From Amycolatopsis dendrobii (GTDB taxonomy: Bacteria > Actinomycetota > Actinomycetes > Mycobacteriales > Pseudonocardiaceae), in NCBI RefSeq assembly GCF_014145675.1, contig NZ_JACGZW010000012.1:124001-188000 (forward strand): a stretch of 64,000 nucleotides of DNA, read 5' to 3'. This document shows, piece by piece, positions 1-9,189 of the stretch (positions are counted from its first letter, which is position 1; each line of letters begins with the position of its first letter). The translations under genes and the position numbers were made by a program. The notes beneath the pieces are model-generated. The model was not told the DNA's origin. It did not search any database and saw nothing but the letters and a program-made list of their open reading frames with translations.

Positions 1-644
1 CCGTGCTCACCCCGAACTACAAGCCCGCCACGAGCATCCTCGGCACCGCGACGCCGCTGTACACCGATCTGTCCAAGGAACTCGCCTACGACCCGGAAGG
101 CGCGAAGGCGCTGCTGCAGTCCGACGGCTGGGTCCCCGGCCCGGACGGCATCCGGACGAAGAACGGGCAGCGGCTCACCGCGTCCGTGCTGTTCTCCGCG
201 GTGTTCAACCAGAACCAGAGCGTGCTGGAGCTGATCCAGCAGCAGCTGCGCAAGATCGGTTTCGACCTCAAGATCGAGCTGCACACCAACGCCGAGGTCA
301 CCCGCCTTCAGCAGGCAGGCCAGTACGATTTCCTCTGGTACAACGTCACCCGCGCCGACCCGGACATCCTGCGCCAGCAGTTCTCCACGAAGACGAACAA
401 CCGCAGCAAGCTGCCCGCGGACAACCCGCTCGACGCGTCGCTGAACGAACAGTCCGCGACCGTCGATCCCGCGAAGCGCAAGCCCGCGGCGGAAAAGGCG
501 CAGCGGACCATCGTGGAGCAGGCCTACTCGATCCCGGTCTTCGAACTGACGCAGGTGCTCGGCGTCGGACCGAACGCACATGACGTCGGCTTCGAGGCTT
601 CCTCGCGGCTCCAGCTGTTCGACGCGTGGGTTTCGGGCTCGTGA
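1..644 (+). CDS. ABC importer substrate-binding protein (family 5), 3' end only
   Basis: The last 213 residues of an extracytoplasmic solute-binding protein of the peptide/nickel/oligopeptide type (SBP family 5); the start lies left of the window and bases 1-2 belong to a split codon. Visible family features are the segment YDPEGAKALLQSDGW, typical of the C-terminal lobe where the ligand loop is closed by a helix, and the strand VLFSAVFNQNQSVLELIQQQ followed by QLRKIGFDLKIEL. It would capture a peptide-like or other small ligand outside the cell and hand it to the two permeases encoded directly downstream. The next gene starts inside its stop codon, so the four transporter genes form one operon. 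The ligand cannot be told from this fragment; neighbouring flavin monooxygenases make a sulfur- or nitrogen-containing organic compound possible, but that is inference. Confidence 0.88.
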   Translation, partial: VLTPNYKPATSILGTATPLYTDLSKELAYDPEGAKALLQSDGWVPGPDGIRTKNGQRLTASVLFSAVFNQNQSVLELIQQQLRKIGFDLKIELHTNAEVTRLQQAGQYDFLWYNVTRADPDILRQQFSTKTNNRSKLPADNPLDASLNEQSATVDPAKRKPAAEKAQRTIVEQAYSIPVFELTQVLGVGPNAHDVGFEASSRLQLFDAWVSGS

Positions 645-1600
645 AAGGCTTCCCGCTGCTTCGCCGCGTTCTGCAGGCCGTAGTGGTGCTGTGGGCGGCG
701 TTCACGCTGTCGTTCGTCATCCTGTACCTGCTGCCCGGCGACGCGGTGCTGACCAAACTCGGCTCGGCCGAGGGCGGTCCCAGCGCGTCGCCGGAGCAGA
801 TCGCCGCCCTGCGCGCCGAGTACGGGCTGGACGACCCGGTCCTCGTGCAGTACGGCAAGCACCTCCTCGCCGCGCTGCACGGCGACTTCGGCACCTCGGT
901 GGCCACCGGCGACGACGCCACCCGCCAAGTCCTCACCGCGTTGCCGCCGACGCTCGCCGTCTCCGGACTGGCGCTGGTGCTCGCGATCGTCTTCGGCGGC
1001 GGGATCGCCGTGCTGGGCACCTTCACCCGCACCCGCTGGGTGAGCCAGCTCCTGCTTTCGCTGCCGCCGCTGGGCACTTCGCTGCCGACGTTCTGGGTCG
1101 GGCTGCTGCTGATCCAGCTGTTCTCGTTCCGGCTGCGGCTGTTCCCGGCGCTCGGATCGACCGGCTTCGCGTCGCTCGTCCTCCCAGCGGTCACGCTCGC
1201 CCTGCCGACCGGCGCGATCATCGCGCAAGTGCTGGCGAAGAGCCTGCGAACACAGCTCGCCGAGCCGTACATCGAGGTGGTGCGCGCGAAGGGCGCGAGC
1301 CGTCGCCGAGTCCACTTCGGACACGCGCTGCGCAACGCCGGACTGCCCGCGCTCACCCTGGTGGGCGTCGTCGCGGGCAACCTGCTGGCCGGTTCGGTGG
1401 TGACCGAAACCGTGTTCTCCCGCGACGGTCTCGGCCGCGTCACGGCGTCGGCGGTGACCGCGCAGGACGTGCCGGTGGTGCAGGCGGTGATCGTGCTCGC
1501 CGCGTTCTTCTTCGTGGTGCTCAATCTCGTCGTCGACCTCGTCTACCCGCTGCTGGACCCGCGGGTCTCCGTGCGCAAGGAGGTGCCCGCGCATGTCTGA
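641..1600 (+). CDS. ABC importer permease, DppB/OppB type
   Basis: Inner-membrane permease of a peptide/nickel-type ABC importer, 319 residues, the usual family length. The N-terminal hydrophobic helix (about residues 8-30, ending ILYLLPGD) and the region GLDDPVLVQYGKHL are family hallmarks; five further membrane segments follow. The cytoplasmic EAA loop that contacts the ATPase is seen as EVVRAKGASRRRVHFGHALR around residues 208-227. I chose the GTG at 641 because it overlaps the preceding TGA (GTGA) and gives a start just before the first helix; a GTG at 626 would add five residues. The end overlaps the next permease start by eight bases, so the subunits are translationally coupled. Confidence 0.92.
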   Translation: MKGFPLLRRVLQAVVVLWAAFTLSFVILYLLPGDAVLTKLGSAEGGPSASPEQIAALRAEYGLDDPVLVQYGKHLLAALHGDFGTSVATGDDATRQVLTALPPTLAVSGLALVLAIVFGGGIAVLGTFTRTRWVSQLLLSLPPLGTSLPTFWVGLLLIQLFSFRLRLFPALGSTGFASLVLPAVTLALPTGAIIAQVLAKSLRTQLAEPYIEVVRAKGASRRRVHFGHALRNAGLPALTLVGVVAGNLLAGSVVTETVFSRDGLGRVTASAVTAQDVPVVQAVIVLAAFFFVVLNLVVDLVYPLLDPRVSVRKEVPAHV

Positions 1601-2417
1601 AGCCGTGCTGTCCCGCCGATTCCTCGTCCGCCGCCCAGGCTTGGTCCTCTCCGGACTCGTCCTCGCCGCCGTGCTGATCGCCGCCTTCGCCCCCACCCTG
1701 TTCACCAGCCAAGACCCGCTCACCGGCATCCCCTCCGAACGGCTCCAAGGCCCCTCGCTCAGCCACCTGTTCGGCACCGACGAGACCGGCCGCGACGGGT
1801 ACGCCCGCGTCGTGCACGGGGCCGGGCTGTCCCTGCGCGCGACGGTGCTCGCGGTCCTCGTCGCGTTCGCCGCCGGGTCCGCGCTGGGGCTGCTCGCCGG
1901 GTTCCGCGGCGGCTGGCTCGACTCGGTCGTGATGCGGATCGTCGACGTCCTCCAGGCGGTTCCGTCGATCCTGCTGTCGCTGGCGCTGGTGACCGCGCTC
2001 GGCTTCGGAACCACAAACGTGGCGATCGCCGTCGGGGTGGCGCACCTCGCGTCGTTCGCCCGGCTGATGCGCGCCGAGGTGCTGCGAGTGCGTTCCGGCG
2101 TCTTCGTCGAGGCAGCGCGGGCGTCCGGCGTGCGCTGGGGCGGGGTGCTCGGACGGCATGTGCTGCCCAACGCGCTGGGACCGGTGCTCGTGCTGGCCAC
2201 GGTGACCGTCGGGATCGCGGTGCTCGAAGTGTCCGCGCTCAGCTTCCTCGGGTTCGGCGCGACTCCGCCGACGCCGGAGTGGGGCGCGCTCGTCGCCAGC
2301 GGACGCAATTTCCTGGCCACCGCTTGGTGGATGACCACGTTCCCGGGGCTGACCGTCGCGGCCGTCGTGCTGGCGGCGAACCGCGTGTCCCGGGCTCTCG
2401 ACGGCGAACGGAGCTGA
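1593..2417 (+). CDS. ABC importer permease, DppC/OppC type
   Basis: Second permease subunit, 274 residues. The order is an N-terminal helix (about residues 14-34), the DppC-type periplasmic segment containing [19 protein letters not shown], and then five membrane segments. The EAA loop reads [20 protein letters not shown], about residues 170-189. It pairs with the upstream DppB-type protein to form the channel. Its ATG lies within the last codons of the upstream gene (ATGTCTGA overlap). The following ATPase gene starts four bases after its stop. Function as a permease is secure; substrate unknown. Confidence 0.92.
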   Translation: MSEAVLSRRFLVRRPGLVLSGLVLAAVLIAAFAPTLFTSQDPLTGIPSERLQGPSLSHLFGTDETGRDGYARVVHGAGLSLRATVLAVLVAFAAGSALGLLAGFRGGWLDSVVMRIVDVLQAVPSILLSLALVTALGFGTTNVAIAVGVAHLASFARLMRAEVLRVRSGVFVEAARASGVRWGGVLGRHVLPNALGPVLVLATVTVGIAVLEVSALSFLGFGATPPTPEWGALVASGRNFLATAWWMTTFPGLTVAAVVLAANRVSRALDGERS

Positions 2418-2421
2418 CAAA

Positions 2422-4005
2422 GTGCTGGAGATCAGCGAACTGGCGGTCTCATACCGCACCTCGGGCGGCGTGGTGCCCGCTGTGCGCGACGTGAGCCTGC
2501 GGGTCGGAGCGGGCGAGATCGTCGCGGTGGTCGGCGAATCCGGTTCCGGGAAGAGCACCACCGCGCACGCCGCGATCGGACTGCTTCCCCGCGGCGGCCG
2601 AGTCCGCCGCGGACAGATCACTTTCGGCGGACGCGACCTCACCACACTGTCCGAAAAGGACTGGCGGCGGATCCGCGGCACCGGGATCGCGCTCGTGCCG
2701 CAGGATCCGACGGTGTCGCTCGACCCGGTCCGGCGGATCGGCGAGCAGGTGGCCGAGGTGCTGCTGATCCACCGCCTGGCCGCCAGGAACGAGGCCGCCG
2801 CCCGCGCGGTGGAACTCCTGCGCCGCGCCGGGGTCGACCGGCCGGAATCGCGCGCGCGGCAGTATCCGCACGAGCTGTCCGGCGGGCTTCGGCAGCGCGT
2901 GCTGATCGCGATCGCGCTCGCGGGCCGGCCCCGGCTGATCATTGCCGACGAGCCGACCAGTGCGCTCGACGTGACCGTGCAGAAGGAAATCCTCGACCAT
3001 CTCGCGAAACTCGCCGCCGACGACGGCACCGCGATCCTGCTGATCACGCACGACCTGGGCGTCGCCGCGGACCGGGCCGGGCGGATCGCCGTGCTCTCCG
3101 AGGGACGGCTGGTCGAAGAAGGGCCGGCCCGCGAGCTCCTTGCCGCGCCGACGCAGGACTACACCCGACGGCTTCTCGCCGCCGCCCCGAGTCTCAGCCG
3201 CGAACCACTCCGGCCCCGCCGCGCGGAAGGCCCGGAAGTCCTGCTGTCCGTCGACTCGGTCTCGAAGACCTTCGCTTCCTCGCGCGCCGGTGCCGTGCAA
3301 GCCGTGGACGACGTGTCGTTCCAGCTCACTCGCGGCCGGACCCTGGCGCTGGTCGGCGAATCCGGGTCCGGCAAGACGACGACCGCGCGCCTGGTCGTCG
3401 GCCTGGAAACCCCGACCGCGGGCACGGTCAGCTTCGCCGGCCAGGACGTCACCCGGCTGTCCCCCGCCGGACTGCGCAGGCTGCGCCGCCGGTTCCAGCT
3501 CGTCTACCAGAACCCGTACGCCTCGCTGAACCCGCGCTTTTCCATCGCCGACGTGATCGGCGAACCGCTGCGCGCGTTCCGCGTCGGCGGCCGGGCCGGA
3601 CGGGTCGCCGAACTGGCGGACCAGGTCGCGCTGCCGTCGTCCGTGCTGCGCCGGAAACCGGCCGAACTGTCCGGCGGCCAGCGCCAGCGCGCGGCGATCG
3701 CCCGGGCGCTGGCGCTGCGGCCGGATCTCGTCGTGCTGGACGAGCCGGTGTCCGCTTTGGACGTTTCGGTGCAGGCGCAGATCCTGAACCTGCTGGTGGA
3801 CCTGCAGGACGAGCTCGGCCTGACGTACCTGTTCATCACCCACGACCTGGCCGTGGTGCGGGAGATCGCCGACCAGGTCGGGGTGATGCGCCAGGGCAAG
3901 CTGCTCGAACTCGGCCCGGCCGACGACGTCCTGCTGCGGCCGCGCGTGCAGTACACGCGCGACCTGCTGGCCGCGATCCCCGGCGGCGAGCAGGTTCGCG
4001 CGTGA
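2422..4005 (+). CDS. Fused double ATPase of peptide-type ABC importer (DppD-DppF)
   Basis: A 527-residue cytoplasmic ATPase carrying both nucleotide-binding domains that are separate proteins in classic Dpp/Opp systems. Domain 1 has Walker [10 protein letters not shown] at residues 38-46, signature LSGGLRQR near 152 and Walker [13 protein letters not shown]. Domain 2 has Walker [10 protein letters not shown] near 312, signature LSGGQRQR near 416 and [12 protein letters not shown]. Each half carries the oligopeptide-type C-terminal extension ([10 protein letters not shown] and [10 protein letters not shown]). It would energise the two permeases upstream. The start is GTG, four bases after the permease stop. 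Fused ATPases of this kind are common in actinomycetes. The next gene is convergent, so the operon probably ends here. Confidence 0.93.
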   Translation: MLEISELAVSYRTSGGVVPAVRDVSLRVGAGEIVAVVGESGSGKSTTAHAAIGLLPRGGRVRRGQITFGGRDLTTLSEKDWRRIRGTGIALVPQDPTVSLDPVRRIGEQVAEVLLIHRLAARNEAAARAVELLRRAGVDRPESRARQYPHELSGGLRQRVLIAIALAGRPRLIIADEPTSALDVTVQKEILDHLAKLAADDGTAILLITHDLGVAADRAGRIAVLSEGRLVEEGPARELLAAPTQDYTRRLLAAAPSLSREPLRPRRAEGPEVLLSVDSVSKTFASSRAGAVQAVDDVSFQLTRGRTLALVGESGSGKTTTARLVVGLETPTAGTVSFAGQDVTRLSPAGLRRLRRRFQLVYQNPYASLNPRFSIADVIGEPLRAFRVGGRAGRVAELADQVALPSSVLRRKPAELSGGQRQRAAIARALALRPDLVVLDEPVSALDVSVQAQILNLLVDLQDELGLTYLFITHDLAVVREIADQVGVMRQGKLLELGPADDVLLRPRVQYTRDLLAAIPGGEQVRA

Positions 4006-4064
4006 CGTCAGCGGAGGCGCCGTCCGGGAAAGAGGCGACGCCGCTTCCGTTCCCGGCGTCGGCC

Positions 4065-5036
4065 CTAGTTGGCGAGCACCAGCCGCCCGACGGCCTCGCC
4101 CGCGTCCATCCGCCGGTGCGCCTCGCGCGCCTGCGCCATCGGCAGGACGGTGACCGGCAGCCGGATCCGGCCGTCGGTGTACAGCGGCAGCACGGCGTCC
4201 GCGGCGGGGCGAGCGGGCGCGGTATCGGCGGCCAGGAAACCGCCCACGTTGAACCCGACCACGCCGATGTTCTTGCCCCACACGGCGTTCGAGTCGACCA
4301 GCGGCGCGGTCTCGCTGCCCGCGCTGCCGACGACCAGCATCCGCCCCATCGGCGCGAGCAGGTCCAGCGACGCGATCCGCAGGTCGCCGCCCACCGGGTC
4401 GACGATGATCTCGAACCGCTCTGCGCCCAGCTCGCCGGGTTCCCCGGACAGCACGACCCGGTCGAAACCGAGCTGCTTCGCCGCCTCGACCTGCTCAGGG
4501 CGCCGGACCGTGCCGACGACCTCGCGAGCGCCGAGCAGCCGCGCCACCTCCGGGTACACCGAGGCGAGGCCGCCGAGCGCACCGTGCACGAGCACGCGCG
4601 CGTCCTTCGGCAGCCGCACCGCCTCGGTGAGCGACAGGTAGGCGGTCACGGTGTTCGCCAGACCGGCCACAGCCTGCGCGCGGTCCACTCCGGTGCCCGC
4701 CAGCGGCACGACGAGAGCGGCGGGCGCGAGCTTGACGTCGGCGTATCCGCCCATTCCGGGCAGCGTGAGCGTGACGACCTCGTCCCCGACCGAGAAGCCG
4801 CTCCCCGGTCCGGCCGCGCGGATCGTGCCCGCGACCTCGAGCCCGGGCACCAGCGGCGGCTTCGGCGCGTAGTCGTACTCCGCGAGCGTGCCTCGGCGGA
4901 TCAGCGCGTCGATCAGCCCCACGGACGCGTGCGAGACCGTGATGGTCACTTCGCCCGGCCCCGGAACGGGCTCGGGCGCCTCGATTTCTTCGAGGACCTC
5001 GGGTCCGCCGTAGCGAGTGATGGACAAAGCGCGCAT
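4065..5036 (-). CDS. Zinc-free NADPH:quinone reductase-like MDR oxidoreductase
   Basis: A 323-residue medium-chain dehydrogenase/reductase of the quinone oxidoreductase branch. The N-terminal GroES-like domain starts MRALSITRYGGPEVLE, and the Rossmann fold has the nucleotide loop VHGALGGLASV around residues 142-152. The Cys/His ligands of zinc alcohol dehydrogenases are absent, which fits NADPH-dependent reduction of quinones or enones. The longer reading starting at 5084 adds 16 residues unlike the family, so I take the ATG at 5036, where the conserved first strand begins. It diverges from the flavin monooxygenase at 5138 and converges on the ABC operon. The physiological substrate is not deducible. 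Confidence 0.85.
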   Translation of the reverse strand: MRALSITRYGGPEVLEEIEAPEPVPGPGEVTITVSHASVGLIDALIRRGTLAEYDYAPKPPLVPGLEVAGTIRAAGPGSGFSVGDEVVTLTLPGMGGYADVKLAPAALVVPLAGTGVDRAQAVAGLANTVTAYLSLTEAVRLPKDARVLVHGALGGLASVYPEVARLLGAREVVGTVRRPEQVEAAKQLGFDRVVLSGEPGELGAERFEIIVDPVGGDLRIASLDLLAPMGRMLVVGSAGSETAPLVDSNAVWGKNIGVVGFNVGGFLAADTAPARPAADAVLPLYTDGRIRLPVTVLPMAQAREAHRRMDAGEAVGRLVLAN

Positions 5037-5075
5037 CGTGCGTACTCCCCAGTGTTCTGCGTGTGTGCCGGCGAG

Positions 5076-5110
5076 CCGGAACAACCTGGGCCGGTCCGCG
5101 GTTATTCCGG
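5076..5110. promoter_or_regulatory. Inverted repeat in divergent promoter region
   Basis: The arms CCGGAACAA and TTATTCCGG (eight of nine positions pair) are separated by 17 bases in the 101-bp gap between the two divergently transcribed oxidoreductase genes. The place and symmetry fit an operator for a regulator of one or both genes. No regulator gene is adjacent, so the binder is unknown. Confidence 0.35.
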
Positions 5111-5137
5111 CTTAGTTCACCCGAGGAAGGACGCGTC

Positions 5138-6160
5138 GTGCCGACCGAAACGCAATCGCTGCGCAAACTGGGTTTCCTGACCATCGGCCTGTTCGACGGC
5201 GACGACCCGCGGCCGGGCCACGAATCCACGCTGCGCGTGCTCGAACTCGGCGAGCAGCTCGGCTTCGACAGCGCCTGGGTCCGCCACCGGCACCTGCAGT
5301 ACGGCATCTCGTCGCCGGTCGCGGTGCTCGCCGCGGCCACCCAGCGCACCAGCCGGATCGAACTCGGCACCGCGGTCATCCCGCTCGGCTGGGAAAACCC
5401 GCTGCGCCTCGCCGAGGACCTGGCGACCGTCGACGTCCTGTCCGGCGGACGGCTCAACCCGGGCGTCAGCGTCAGCCCGCCGATGCACTACGAGGACGTG
5501 CGGGGCGCGCTGTACCCGGACACCGGCGACCGCGAAGACTTCGGCTACGACCGGGTGTCGCGGCTGTTGTCGCTGATCCGCGGCGAGCGCGCCTCGACGT
5601 TCAGCGGCGTCGAAGGCATCGAGACGTTCTCCGACCGCGTCCAGCCGCATTCGCCCGGACTGGCCGGCCGCCTGTGGTACGGCGGCGCGAGCACCCGCTC
5701 GGCGATCTGGACCGGGCAGGCCGGGATGAACTACCTGACCAGCAGCGTCGTCCGCGCCGAGGAGGGCTCGACGGACTTCGAGAGCATCCAGCTCTCGCAC
5801 GTGCGCGCGTTCCGGTCGCACCATCCGGACGGGGCGCGGGCCCGGGTTTCGCAAGGCCTGGTGGTGATTCCGACCGACAGCGCCACGGCCGGGCAGCGCG
5901 CCAAGTACGAGGATTACGCGGCAAAACGCCTGCCGCGCACCAAAACCCCGCAGGGCCCAGGCGGCCTGCTGTTCTCGCGCGACTACGTCGGCACGTCCGC
6001 TGAAATCGCCTCGCAGCTGTACCAGCACGCCGCTTTCCGCGAGATCGACGAGGTCGCTTTCGCGCTGCCGTTCACCTTCGAGCACGAGGACTACGTGCAG
6101 ATCCTCACCGATCTGGCCACCCGGCTGGGTCCGGAACTGGGCTGGAAGCCGGCGTCGTGA
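5138..6160 (+). CDS. LLM-class flavin-dependent oxidoreductase
   Basis: A 340-residue bacterial-luciferase-like TIM-barrel flavoprotein. Typical segments are GFLTIGLFDGDDP at the first strand, LGEQLGFDSAWVRHRHLQYGISSPVAVLAA, then ELGTAVIPLGWENPLRLAEDLATVD and SGGRLNPGVSVS. Members use reduced FMN or F420 to oxidise organic substrates, often opening C-S, C-N or C-C bonds; the exact reaction is unknown. The GTG at 5138 is preceded by the strong ribosome site GAGGAAGG, while upstream codons are unlike the family. The stop codon is the TGA inside a dispersed hairpin repeat (6155-6198), which probably also ends transcription. Confidence 0.87.
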   Translation: MPTETQSLRKLGFLTIGLFDGDDPRPGHESTLRVLELGEQLGFDSAWVRHRHLQYGISSPVAVLAAATQRTSRIELGTAVIPLGWENPLRLAEDLATVDVLSGGRLNPGVSVSPPMHYEDVRGALYPDTGDREDFGYDRVSRLLSLIRGERASTFSGVEGIETFSDRVQPHSPGLAGRLWYGGASTRSAIWTGQAGMNYLTSSVVRAEEGSTDFESIQLSHVRAFRSHHPDGARARVSQGLVVIPTDSATAGQRAKYEDYAAKRLPRTKTPQGPGGLLFSRDYVGTSAEIASQLYQHAAFREIDEVAFALPFTFEHEDYVQILTDLATRLGPELGWKPAS

Positions 6161-6198
6161 GTGTTTGCGCCGGTTCCGACCGGCGTAAACACCCACGA
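6155..6198. repeat. Dispersed hairpin repeat, copy 1 (contains a gene's stop codon)
   Basis: Arms beginning TCGTGAGTGTTT and ending CACCCACGA form a 19-bp stem with one mismatch and one G-T pair around the six-base loop TTCCGA. The TGA at 6158-6160, within the conserved TCGTGAGTG arm, is the stop codon of the upstream oxidoreductase. The same design recurs at 7015-7060 and 63651-63694. It may act as a bidirectional terminator or mRNA-protecting structure. Confidence 0.75.
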
Positions 6199-6224
6199 CA
6201 CCCCAACGGTGCTAGCGTGGCAGG

Positions 6225-7004
6225 GTGCCGGATTTCACGTCCACAGTGGACATTCCCCGTCCTGCCGGGGACCAGCGCGAGGCCCTCGCGTGGGCTCGCG
6301 CGGTCTGGGAGGACGCTCCGCCGCCGATGCGGGCCTTCCTGCGCACCGGGTGGCTCGGCCTCGGCCTGACCACCCGCCTGTCGCCGGACCGGGTGCTGGG
6401 CTGGACCATCGCCTCGGCGACGCCGGACCGCGTCGTGCTCGAAGCACCGTCGCCGCTGATGACCACGCGCAACATCGTGCACCTCGACGCGGACCGCGTG
6501 TACTGGACCACGGAAGTCACCTACGACCGGTTCCCCGCCCGCCAGCTGTGGGCTTTGGCGGCACCGATCCACGAACTCGTCATCCCGGCGCGGTTGCGCC
6601 ACGCGGCCGGGGCCTCGCGGCCCGGCGATCTGCAGCACCAGCTCGTCACGACGTTCCAGCGGCGGCTCGGCAACCCCGTCCTGTCGCGGCTCCCCGGCCA
6701 GACGCTGCTCGAAACGACCGGCCGCAGCTCGGGTCTGCCCCGCCAGACCCCGATCGGCGGCCGCCGCGTCGGACAGGAATTCTGGCTGGTGTCCGAATTC
6801 GGCGAGCGGTCGCAGTACGTGCGCAACATCCAGGCCGACCCGCGCGTCCGGCTGCGCCTGCACGGCCGCTGGCTGCGCGGGGTCGCGCACCTGCTTCCCG
6901 ACGACGACGCCCGGGCGCGGCTGAAGTCGTTGCCGCGTTTGAACAGCACGGCGGTCCAGGCGTTCGGGACCGACCTGCTGACGATCCGGATCGACCTGGA
7001 CTAG
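6225..7004 (+). CDS. DUF2867-like domain fused to deazaflavin (F420) reductase-like domain
   Basis: A 259-residue protein with two parts. Residues 1 to about 150 (AWARAVWEDAPPPMRAFLR, VLGWTIASATPDRVVLEA, YWTTEVTYDRFPAR) resemble the DUF2867 type of actinobacterial domain. Residues about 158-255 look like the split-barrel nitroreductase family that uses F420 (Ddn-like): TTGRSSGLPRQTPI, then EFWLVSEFGERSQYVRNIQADPRVRLRL with GRWLRGVA. In Ddn-like proteins this part binds the deazaflavin and reduces quinones or nitro compounds. The GTG at 6225 is the first start after the repeat. The two-domain arrangement is read from sequence pattern only; the activity is inferred. Confidence 0.65.
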   Translation: MPDFTSTVDIPRPAGDQREALAWARAVWEDAPPPMRAFLRTGWLGLGLTTRLSPDRVLGWTIASATPDRVVLEAPSPLMTTRNIVHLDADRVYWTTEVTYDRFPARQLWALAAPIHELVIPARLRHAAGASRPGDLQHQLVTTFQRRLGNPVLSRLPGQTLLETTGRSSGLPRQTPIGGRRVGQEFWLVSEFGERSQYVRNIQADPRVRLRLHGRWLRGVAHLLPDDDARARLKSLPRLNSTAVQAFGTDLLTIRIDLD

Positions 7005-7014
7005 CGCAGAGACC

Positions 7015-7060
7015 CTCGTGCGCGGCGATGCCGGCGAGAACCGGCACAGGCACTCACGAG
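7015..7060. repeat. Dispersed hairpin repeat, copy 2 (reverse orientation)
   Basis: Twenty-base arms, CTCGTG plus TGCCGG on the left and CCGGCA plus CACGAG on the right, surround the loop CGAGAA; the middle of the stem pairs poorly. Read on the minus strand it begins CTCGTGAGTG and has loop TTCTCG, like the other two copies. The minus-strand TGA at 7054-7056 inside it is the stop codon of the phosphotransferase gene. It sits between two convergent genes. Confidence 0.7.
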
Positions 7061-7914
7061 TCGCCCAGCACGGCCTCGATCGTGCGCCGGGCATTCGCCG
7101 CCAGCACCGGATTCGTCTCCCGGTAGTACGGCAGCTGGATCAGCGCGATCGACAACGCCCAGCCCCGGCCGCGCTCCCACGTCGCGTCGTCCACGTCCGC
7201 TGCCTCGCGGAACACCTCCCGCTCAGCCGCCGCGAACGTGTTCCACCCCGGGATCAGGTCCACCGCCGGGTCGCCGATCCCGGCTCCCGCGAAGTCCAGC
7301 ACCGCGCTCAGCCCGCCGTCGTCGACCAGCACGTTCCCCGGCGACAGATCGGCGTGCAGCCACACCGGATCCCCGGCCCACTCCGGCGCCGCGAGCGCCT
7401 TCTCCCATGCCTCGGCATACGCCGGATCGCCGCCGAGCTGCGCGATCGCCTCCCGGGTCGGCGCGTCCCGCGTGCGCAGCGGACGGCCCCGGCTGACCTC
7501 CGGCGCACCGGAAGTGCCGAGGCCGCGCAACGCCTTCACGAACGCGCCCAAGTCCCGCGCCACCCGCGCGTCGCCGAAATCCGGGTTGACGCCGGGCAGC
7601 CAGCGCAGCACCGACCAGTCCCAGGCGAAGCCCTCGCCCGGCCGTCCTTCGGCGAGCACCTCCGGCACCGCGACCGGCAGCCGCGGTGCGAGCCAGCGCA
7701 GCCAGCGCTGTTCGTGACCGATCTCGGCGGCCCCGCGTTCCAGCCGCGGCAGCCGGGCGACCAGGTCGTCGCCGAGCCGGAACATCGCGTTTTCCGTTCC
7801 CGACGAGGCGACCCGCGACACCGGCAACCCGGCCCACCGCGGAAACTGGGCCGCGACGAGGCGACGGACCAGGTCGTCGTCGATTTCCGCTTCGCCGGCA
7901 TGCATCCGATTCAT
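7054..7914 (-). CDS. APH-family phosphotransferase
   Basis: A 286-residue kinase-like enzyme of the aminoglycoside/choline phosphotransferase family. The Brenner catalytic motif is HADLSPGN with H187, D189 and N194; the metal-binding Asp follows in AVLDFAGAGIGDP (D207). A hinge-like stretch WSVLRWLPG is at 100-108. Such enzymes phosphorylate hydroxyl groups of small molecules such as antibiotics, homoserine or sugars. Nothing next to it points to one substrate, so resistance is only one option. The ATG at 7914 could be replaced by another nine bases later. The stop lies within the hairpin repeat. It diverges from the flavin monooxygenase at 8058. Confidence 0.85.
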   Translation of the reverse strand: MNRMHAGEAEIDDDLVRRLVAAQFPRWAGLPVSRVASSGTENAMFRLGDDLVARLPRLERGAAEIGHEQRWLRWLAPRLPVAVPEVLAEGRPGEGFAWDWSVLRWLPGVNPDFGDARVARDLGAFVKALRGLGTSGAPEVSRGRPLRTRDAPTREAIAQLGGDPAYAEAWEKALAAPEWAGDPVWLHADLSPGNVLVDDGGLSAVLDFAGAGIGDPAVDLIPGWNTFAAAEREVFREAADVDDATWERGRGWALSIALIQLPYYRETNPVLAANARRTIEAVLGDS

Positions 7915-8057
7915 CAGCGTCGAGCAAACCGCGTCGGCCTGACGCCGGGCAACCGGTTTATTCCCGTTCCCGCCGACTGTCCCAGACGCTGGTTACTCCT
8001 CGCCCCGGCCCCGGACTCCGCGCCACACTGCTGGCATCCACGGGGAAAGGACGCAGC

Positions 8058-9173
8058 ATGACAGGGCTCACCGGACCACGGCTCGCCGTCGCGCTGGAAG
8101 GCGCCGGCTGGCATCCGGCCGCGTGGCGCGAAGCGGACGCCCGCCCGGCCGACCTGCTCACCGCCGGATACTGGACCGGACTGGTCCAGGAGGCCGAAGC
8201 CGCGCACCTGGACTTCGTCACCTTCGAGGACTTCCTCTCCCTGCGCGACCCCGCCGAGCCGACGGCCCGCGCCGACCGCGCGCAAACCCGCCTGGACGCC
8301 GTGCTGCTCGCCTCGCGGATCGCGCCGCTGACCTCGCACATCGGCCTGATCCCGACCGCGGTCGTCACCCACACGGAGCCGTTCCACCTGTCGAAGGCGA
8401 TCGCGACGCTCGACTACGTCAGCACCGGCCGCGCCGGGGTCCGCGTGCAGGTGTCCGGAAGCGCTGCGGAGTTCCGGCACTTCGGCCGCCGCACGCCGCC
8501 CGAGGCGCCCGAACTCTTCGAGGAAGCCGCCGATTACGTCGAGGTGCTGCGCCGGCTGTGGGACAGCTGGGAGGACGACGCCGAGATCCGCGACGTCGCC
8601 ACCGGCAGGTTCATCGACCGCGGCAAACTGCACTACATCGACTTCGAGGGCCGCTGGTTCTCTGTCAAAGGCCCGTCCATCACGCCGCGGCCGCCGCAGG
8701 GCCAGCCGATCGTCGCCGCGCTCGCGCACGGTCCCGACGCTTATCGCCTCGCCGCCCGCCAGGCCGACGTCGTGTACGTGACCCCGAACGACCGCGCACA
8801 CGCCGCGTCGATCATCGACGAAATCGGTGCGCCCCTTCAGGTTTTCGCCGACCTCGTCGTCTTCCTCGACGAAACCGAGCAGGCCGCCGCGGACCGCAAA
8901 GCCCGGCTGGACGACCGCGCCGAGTTCGCCTCCGACGCCCACGTCTTCACCGGCACCCCGGCTCAGCTGGCCGACCTCCTGCTCGACTGGCACGCCGCGG
9001 GCCTGACCGGTTTCCGGCTGCGCCCGGGCGCCCTGCCGCACGATCTGACCGCCATCGCCCGCGCGCTGGTCCCCGAACTGCGCGACCGGGGCGCGTTCCG
9101 CACCGGATACGAGGCCTCGACCCTGCGCGGGCTGCTCGGCCTGCCGCGCCCGGCCAACCGCTACGCCGCCTGA
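8058..9173 (+). CDS. LLM-class flavin-dependent monooxygenase
   Basis: A 371-residue luciferase-like protein. The N-terminus MTGLTGPRLAVALEGAGWHP is followed by AAHLDFVTFEDFLSL, the region TSHIGLIPTAVVTHTEPFHL, and DYVSTGRAGVRVQVSGSA, all in family order. A long segment around residues 190-230 (GRWFSVKGPSITPRPPQGQP) is typical of the DszA/SnaA/NtaA subgroup. The ATG at 8058 has GGGGAAAGGA upstream; codons farther left are unlike the family. The next gene, another monooxygenase of the same class, begins 16 bases after its stop, so the two are co-transcribed and may act on related substrates, for example sulfur or nitrogen heterocycles or chelates (inference). Confidence 0.87.
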   Translation: MTGLTGPRLAVALEGAGWHPAAWREADARPADLLTAGYWTGLVQEAEAAHLDFVTFEDFLSLRDPAEPTARADRAQTRLDAVLLASRIAPLTSHIGLIPTAVVTHTEPFHLSKAIATLDYVSTGRAGVRVQVSGSAAEFRHFGRRTPPEAPELFEEAADYVEVLRRLWDSWEDDAEIRDVATGRFIDRGKLHYIDFEGRWFSVKGPSITPRPPQGQPIVAALAHGPDAYRLAARQADVVYVTPNDRAHAASIIDEIGAPLQVFADLVVFLDETEQAAADRKARLDDRAEFASDAHVFTGTPAQLADLLLDWHAAGLTGFRLRPGALPHDLTAIARALVPELRDRGAFRTGYEASTLRGLLGLPRPANRYAA

Positions 9174-9189
9174 GTCCCGGGAGATTTCC

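Noticed and set aside
7054-7914. Aminoglycoside resistance gene
   Set aside because: The kinase motifs are clear but nothing identifies an aminoglycoside substrate.
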